A DNA stretch of 63,314 bases from assembly GCF_021474405.1 (NCBI RefSeq), contig NZ_JAKEIO010000030.1:1-63314 (forward strand), in the 5' to 3' direction. The stretch's first letter is position 1; each line of letters begins with the position of its first letter. This DNA comes from [Streptosporangium] indianense. Its GTDB lineage: Bacteria > Actinomycetota > Actinomycetes > Streptomycetales > Streptomycetaceae. This document shows positions 60,754 to 63,314 of the stretch, piece by piece. The notes under the pieces are model-generated. The model saw only the letters and a program-made list of their open reading frames with translations, did no database searches and was not told the DNA's origin. The position numbers and the translations under genes are program-made.

Positions 60754-60875
60754 TGGTTCCTCCTGGTGGTGTGGTCCAACGGGTGCCATCTAGCACGACG
60801 CCGAATTCGCATCGCTGTTGACGTGTTCCGTGCTCTGGCTGCAAGCAGGCACCCCAGCCCGAGACGCCAGCAAGG

Positions 60876-61403
60876 TCAGGACCGCGCTGCCCGGAACGCC
60901 AAATACCGACGGAAGGCTCCGTGGCTGTCGGGGGTGAAGCGCCACTCCAGCAGGGCCGACCGCAGCTCCGGCTCGGTCAGCCAGCCATGCCAGGCGACCT
61001 CATCAGGATCGGCGGCCACGGCGTCCAGCACCACAGCTTCGTGAACGCCGAGCCAGTGAGGGCTCAAACCACTGCGGTTGAGGAACGTGAACAGCAAGCG
61101 CGGCAGCACACGAATGCCCAGCTCTTCGGCCAGCTCCCGCGCGGCGGCCTGTTCATAGGACTCACCGACATCCGCGGCGCCACCGACCACGGCCTCATAG
61201 AGCCCGGGGAAGCGCGAAAGCTGCTCCGACCGCCGGTGAACGAGGATCCGCCCACGCTCATCCCGACACACCGTCACAGCGACCCGGTGCAGCCAACCCT
61301 CCCGGATGGCCTGCCGACGGCTGACCACTATCCCCAGCACACGATCTTGATCGTCGACACGCTCCACCAGTTCCTCCACGACGCACACCCTGGCAGAGCC
61401 CAC
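60876..61403 (-). CDS. Nudix hydrolase
   Basis: A 175-residue protein with a complete Nudix box GAADVGESYEQAAARELAEE followed by LGI (G-x5-E-x7-REUxEExGU pattern), which coordinates magnesium for cleavage of nucleoside-diphosphate-linked substrates. The start is uncertain: GTG 61403 is chosen, with TTG 61409 or GTG 61379 as alternatives. A pair of operator-like palindromes lies 75-110 bases upstream. It resembles IDI/Nudix proteins of the isopentenyl isomerase-like subgroup only loosely. Confidence 0.85.
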   Translation of the reverse strand: MGSARVCVVEELVERVDDQDRVLGIVVSRRQAIREGWLHRVAVTVCRDERGRILVHRRSEQLSRFPGLYEAVVGGAADVGESYEQAAARELAEELGIRVLPRLLFTFLNRSGLSPHWLGVHEAVVLDAVAADPDEVAWHGWLTEPELRSALLEWRFTPDSHGAFRRYLAFRAARS

Positions 61404-61477
61404 TGACAACGCCGCTTCTCGGAGCCCCGTGAAGGCCGACCCAGGAGAACCTGCGCGAGGAGGCCGGACGCGGAAGA

Positions 61478-61511
61478 CGACAGTTGTCGTGCAAATACGA
61501 CACCTATCGTG
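61478..61511. promoter_or_regulatory. Tandem operator-like palindromes upstream of the Nudix gene
   Basis: Two 14-base near-palindromes, ACGACAGTTGTCGT (61478-61491) and ACGACACCTATCGT (61498-61511), have centres 20 bases apart, two helical turns. Such an arrangement suits a dimeric regulator binding cooperatively. It lies at a plausible promoter distance from the Nudix start. Confidence 0.55.
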
Positions 61512-61820
61512 CTCAGGCTCAGGTCAGCGGGGCAGTCGGGCCCTCCGGCGCTCTGGATACGCCACCCCCAGGCGCCGGGCAGCCGGGCGGGCCGCTGCGG
61601 GTAGCGGGGGCCGGGACGCTGCGGACGAGGCCGGCCGATCCGGCGGCGCGGGCGGGGATGAGCACAGGTGATCTCCTCCAGTCGTCGGTGGACAGCGCTG
61701 CGCTCCGTCGATGTCATGCTGTGTCGGCGGGGCGCAGCGGGTGGTGCGTTCGGCCGGGCGGCCTGTCCGGTCCTCGCCGACCCATGGCGGGTGGGCGAGG
61801 ACCAGGCGGAGCGACCGGAG
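61512..61820. other. Intergenic stretch with an unproven small frame
   Basis: On the minus strand a GTG at 61665 follows GGAGGAG and opens a 47-residue frame (LIPARAAGSAGLVRSVPAPA) that is low in complexity. I do not call it as a gene. The rest shows nothing. Confidence 0.3.
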
Positions 61821-62591
61821 TCAGCGCTGCTGGAGTTGGTGGACGTTGTCGGGTTTGTCGTCGTCGCCGGGTCCGGCCAGGGCCGGGATGGTGGCGTGGA
61901 TGTGCAGCTCGGGGCGGAACTCCGGCTGCATGACCGGCGGGGAGTTGTAGGTGTGGACGACAGGGCGCAGGGTCAGGCCGCGCAGGGCGAAGACACTGGC
62001 CAGGGCCCACAGGAGGGCGACGATGCGGCCGTCGGCCGGAGAGGCGGCCCACACCATGGCAACCGAGGAGCCGCCCCACAGCAGCCATGCAATGCGTGCC
62101 GCTGCGCTGCCGGCGAAGCCGCCGATGAGGCCAGCCAGGCCGGTGAGCTGCCAGAAGGCGTAGACGGTGGAGCCCGGGACGGTAAGGCCGGCGGAATGCT
62201 GCCCGATGTAGGAGCGGATCGGGTTGTCGATCATGCCCCACAGGCCGCTGGTGGTGTCGGTGCCGGGCGGCTCGGTCGCGGGGATGGCGGCGGACAGGCG
62301 GTGCAGCACGGCGGTGACGATGTCGCTGGCGGCGTACAGCAGCACGATGACCGAGCACAGCAGGGCCAATGCGATGGTCGCCTTGATCCAGTTGCTCATG
62401 CCGTGCCATCCGGCGGGGCAGGCCTGGTTCAGCTCTTCCCATCGCTCGTACAGGAAGCCGCCCTTCTCCCAGGACGCGTCCCACGCCTCGCGGAGCCGGG
62501 CGAAACGCTTCGTGCCGGGCACGTCCTCCGTATCGGGCAGCGGCGGTGGGAGCGTCTGGTCGAGCAGGTCAGAGAAGCTCGGGCTGTTCAT
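61821..62591 (-). CDS. Polytopic membrane protein of a plasmid-type cluster
   Basis: A 256-residue protein with a soluble N-terminal part (LREAWDASWEKGGFLYERWE), then about five membrane helices (ATIALALLCSVIVLLYAASD, TGLAGLIGGFAGSAAARIAW, VALLWALASVFALRGL) and a hydrophilic C-terminal tail. Membrane proteins of this form are common in actinomycete conjugative regions, but no transfer gene is recognised in this window. Function unknown. Confidence 0.75.
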   Translation of the reverse strand: MNSPSFSDLLDQTLPPPLPDTEDVPGTKRFARLREAWDASWEKGGFLYERWEELNQACPAGWHGMSNWIKATIALALLCSVIVLLYAASDIVTAVLHRLSAAIPATEPPGTDTTSGLWGMIDNPIRSYIGQHSAGLTVPGSTVYAFWQLTGLAGLIGGFAGSAAARIAWLLWGGSSVAMVWAASPADGRIVALLWALASVFALRGLTLRPVVHTYNSPPVMQPEFRPELHIHATIPALAGPGDDDKPDNVHQLQQR

Positions 62592-62746
62592 GTGCTGGCC
62601 GTTGATGGGCTTGTCGTCGGACTGCAGGGCGGGGCGACTCCCTTGCTCGGCTCGTGTGAAGGGCGGGTGGTGCGCAGGCCGGACGGCCTGGCCCGCACCC
62701 GACCGCGAGGGGTTCGGGTGCGAGGCAGGTGGTCCGGAGCAGGGGG

Positions 62747-63268
62747 TCAGAGGCCGCGGGCGTCGGCGAGGCCGACGGCCTGGTCGAGCATGCGGAGCGG
62801 GACGCGGGCGGATCCGTGCGCGTCATTGAAGGACGGCACGGAGTCGACGTCGTCGCCGAAGCGGCGGCGGATCGCGGCCAGGAGCACGGCGGCCGCGTCG
62901 GCTTCCAGGCCTCGGTCGCCGCGGGCCTCGGCCCGGATGGCTCCGAGCATGCAGCGGGCGCCGTCCTCGTCGACCAGGACGCCGGAGCACCAGCCGCCGG
63001 TGAGCAGCCGGTGGTGGGCGCGCTGCAGAAGGGCGGCGACCGGGGTCGGGTAGGACTCCGGCGGCTGGAGCGTCGGGGTCAACGGGGCGGTCACGACGTC
63101 GCCCAGGTCCACGGGCTCGGTGGGGATGTGCGCGGTGTTGACCTCGTAGGCAACGGCCGCTTCGTCCAGGCGCGCGGTCATCGCCGCGTTCACCAGAGCG
63201 AGGCGTTCCTCAAGGCTCAGTTCCGTCGGCGGCGCGGGCGGGGGGGGGGGGCGCGCCCCCCCCCGCAC
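62747..63268 (-). CDS. DUF6197-type protein, start uncertain at the window edge
   Basis: The frame contains LTGGWCSGVLVDEDGARCML and GAIRAEARGDRG, the pattern I associate with DUF6197, small actinobacterial proteins of unknown function. The first 15 residues are a proline run encoded across a suspect G/C stretch, so the true start is probably further in (for example near ELSLEERLALVNAAMTARLD) or lost. The rest is helical and soluble. Confidence 0.6.
   Translation of the reverse strand: MRGGARPPPPPAPPTELSLEERLALVNAAMTARLDEAAVAYEVNTAHIPTEPVDLGDVVTAPLTPTLQPPESYPTPVAALLQRAHHRLLTGGWCSGVLVDEDGARCMLGAIRAEARGDRGLEADAAAVLLAAIRRRFGDDVDSVPSFNDAHGSARVPLRMLDQAVGLADARGL
63240..63264. other. G-run/C-run palindrome at the right edge, probable assembly artefact
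   Basis: Twelve G, then CGCG, then nine C form a perfect 22-base palindrome (63243-63264). The sequence after it to the end is unlike the neighbouring coding sequence. Poly-G reads and fold-back joins at contig ends can create such sequences. Confidence 0.5.
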
Positions 63269-63314
63269 AGGGGTGGCGTATACACAAAAACCAGCCCCCC
63301 CGACCCCCCGGTGA

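Noticed and set aside
61328..61717. Minus-strand frame overlapping the Nudix start
   Set aside because: It has a plausible first 17 residues but then low-complexity arginine/proline sequence and overlaps the Nudix gene in another frame.
1..63314. CRISPR arrays, rRNA or tRNA genes
   Set aside because: No regularly spaced direct repeats with unique spacers and no cloverleaf or rRNA-like stretches were seen on reading; a covariance search was not possible.

Overview
The window reads as the left part of a linear replicon, most likely a linear plasmid, of a Streptomyces-like actinomycete. Codon use is strongly G/C-ending, gene starts are often GTG behind GGAGG-type sites, and many genes overlap by four bases. 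The first 150 bases hold a tight cluster of short hairpins like those at Streptomyces telomeres, followed directly by a helicase-like gene of the TtrA type that usually sits beside such ends. A ParA/ParB operon and seven copies of a palindrome, core ATTACGNCGTAAT, lie at 38.5-46.9 kb and look like a dispersed centromere. I recognise no replication initiator, telomere protein pair (Tap/Tpg) or FtsK-type transfer protein.

Layout. 0-3 kb: telomere-like end and helicase. 3-4.7 kb: an A/T-richer zinc metallopeptidase overlapping a 61-residue acidic protein. 5-10.6 kb: a mobile-element scar, a large DUF4365 nuclease-like repeat protein, a HEPN/zinc-ribbon protein and a RelE-like/DUF6247 toxin-antitoxin pair, together a plausible defence cluster. 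10.5-12.1 kb: a small membrane protein and a sigma factor operon. 12.8-15.2 kb: Ku plus ATP-dependent DNA ligase (non-homologous end joining) and a small zinc protein. 15.3-18.6 kb: small secreted proteins and lipoproteins. 18.6-25.6 kb: a worn region with remnants of insertion sequences and truncated genes around an AraC regulator/serine hydrolase pair and a SRPBCC protein. 25.6-31.6 kb: a PLAT protein, a lipoprotein and a two-component system with two related histidine kinases. 32-37.2 kb: small secreted protein, regulator, IS630 remnant, Imm51 and DUF6461 proteins and a secreted NucA/NucB-type nuclease. 37.7-47 kb: parAB, the palindrome array, and cargo (MerR regulator, ECF41 sigma factor with its SDR partner) lying between palindrome copies. 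47-54.3 kb: small membrane proteins, a membrane-anchored NB-ARC/TPR protein, and a second secreted NucA/NucB-type protein facing a possible ComJ-like inhibitor. 54.5-58.2 kb: an operon of a class I aminoacyl-tRNA synthetase-like enzyme with an ASCH protein, then a MurJ-like flippase. 58.3-63.3 kb: short plasmid-type operons, GNAT, DUF4406-like and Nudix enzymes, a membrane protein and a DUF6197-like protein; the right edge ends in a G/C-run palindrome that looks like an assembly artefact.

How it fits together. The replicon appears to combine end maintenance (telomere hairpins, helicase, Ku and ligase), stable inheritance (ParABS, toxin-antitoxin), defence or conflict functions (DUF4365, HEPN, NB-ARC, secreted nucleases with candidate inhibitors) and regulatory cargo. 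The least understood units are the synthetase-like/ASCH operon, the centromere-like array with cargo between its copies, the HEPN/zinc-ribbon gene beside DUF4365, and the metallopeptidase/small-protein pair. All names rest on reading translated sequence by eye; no database search was run.
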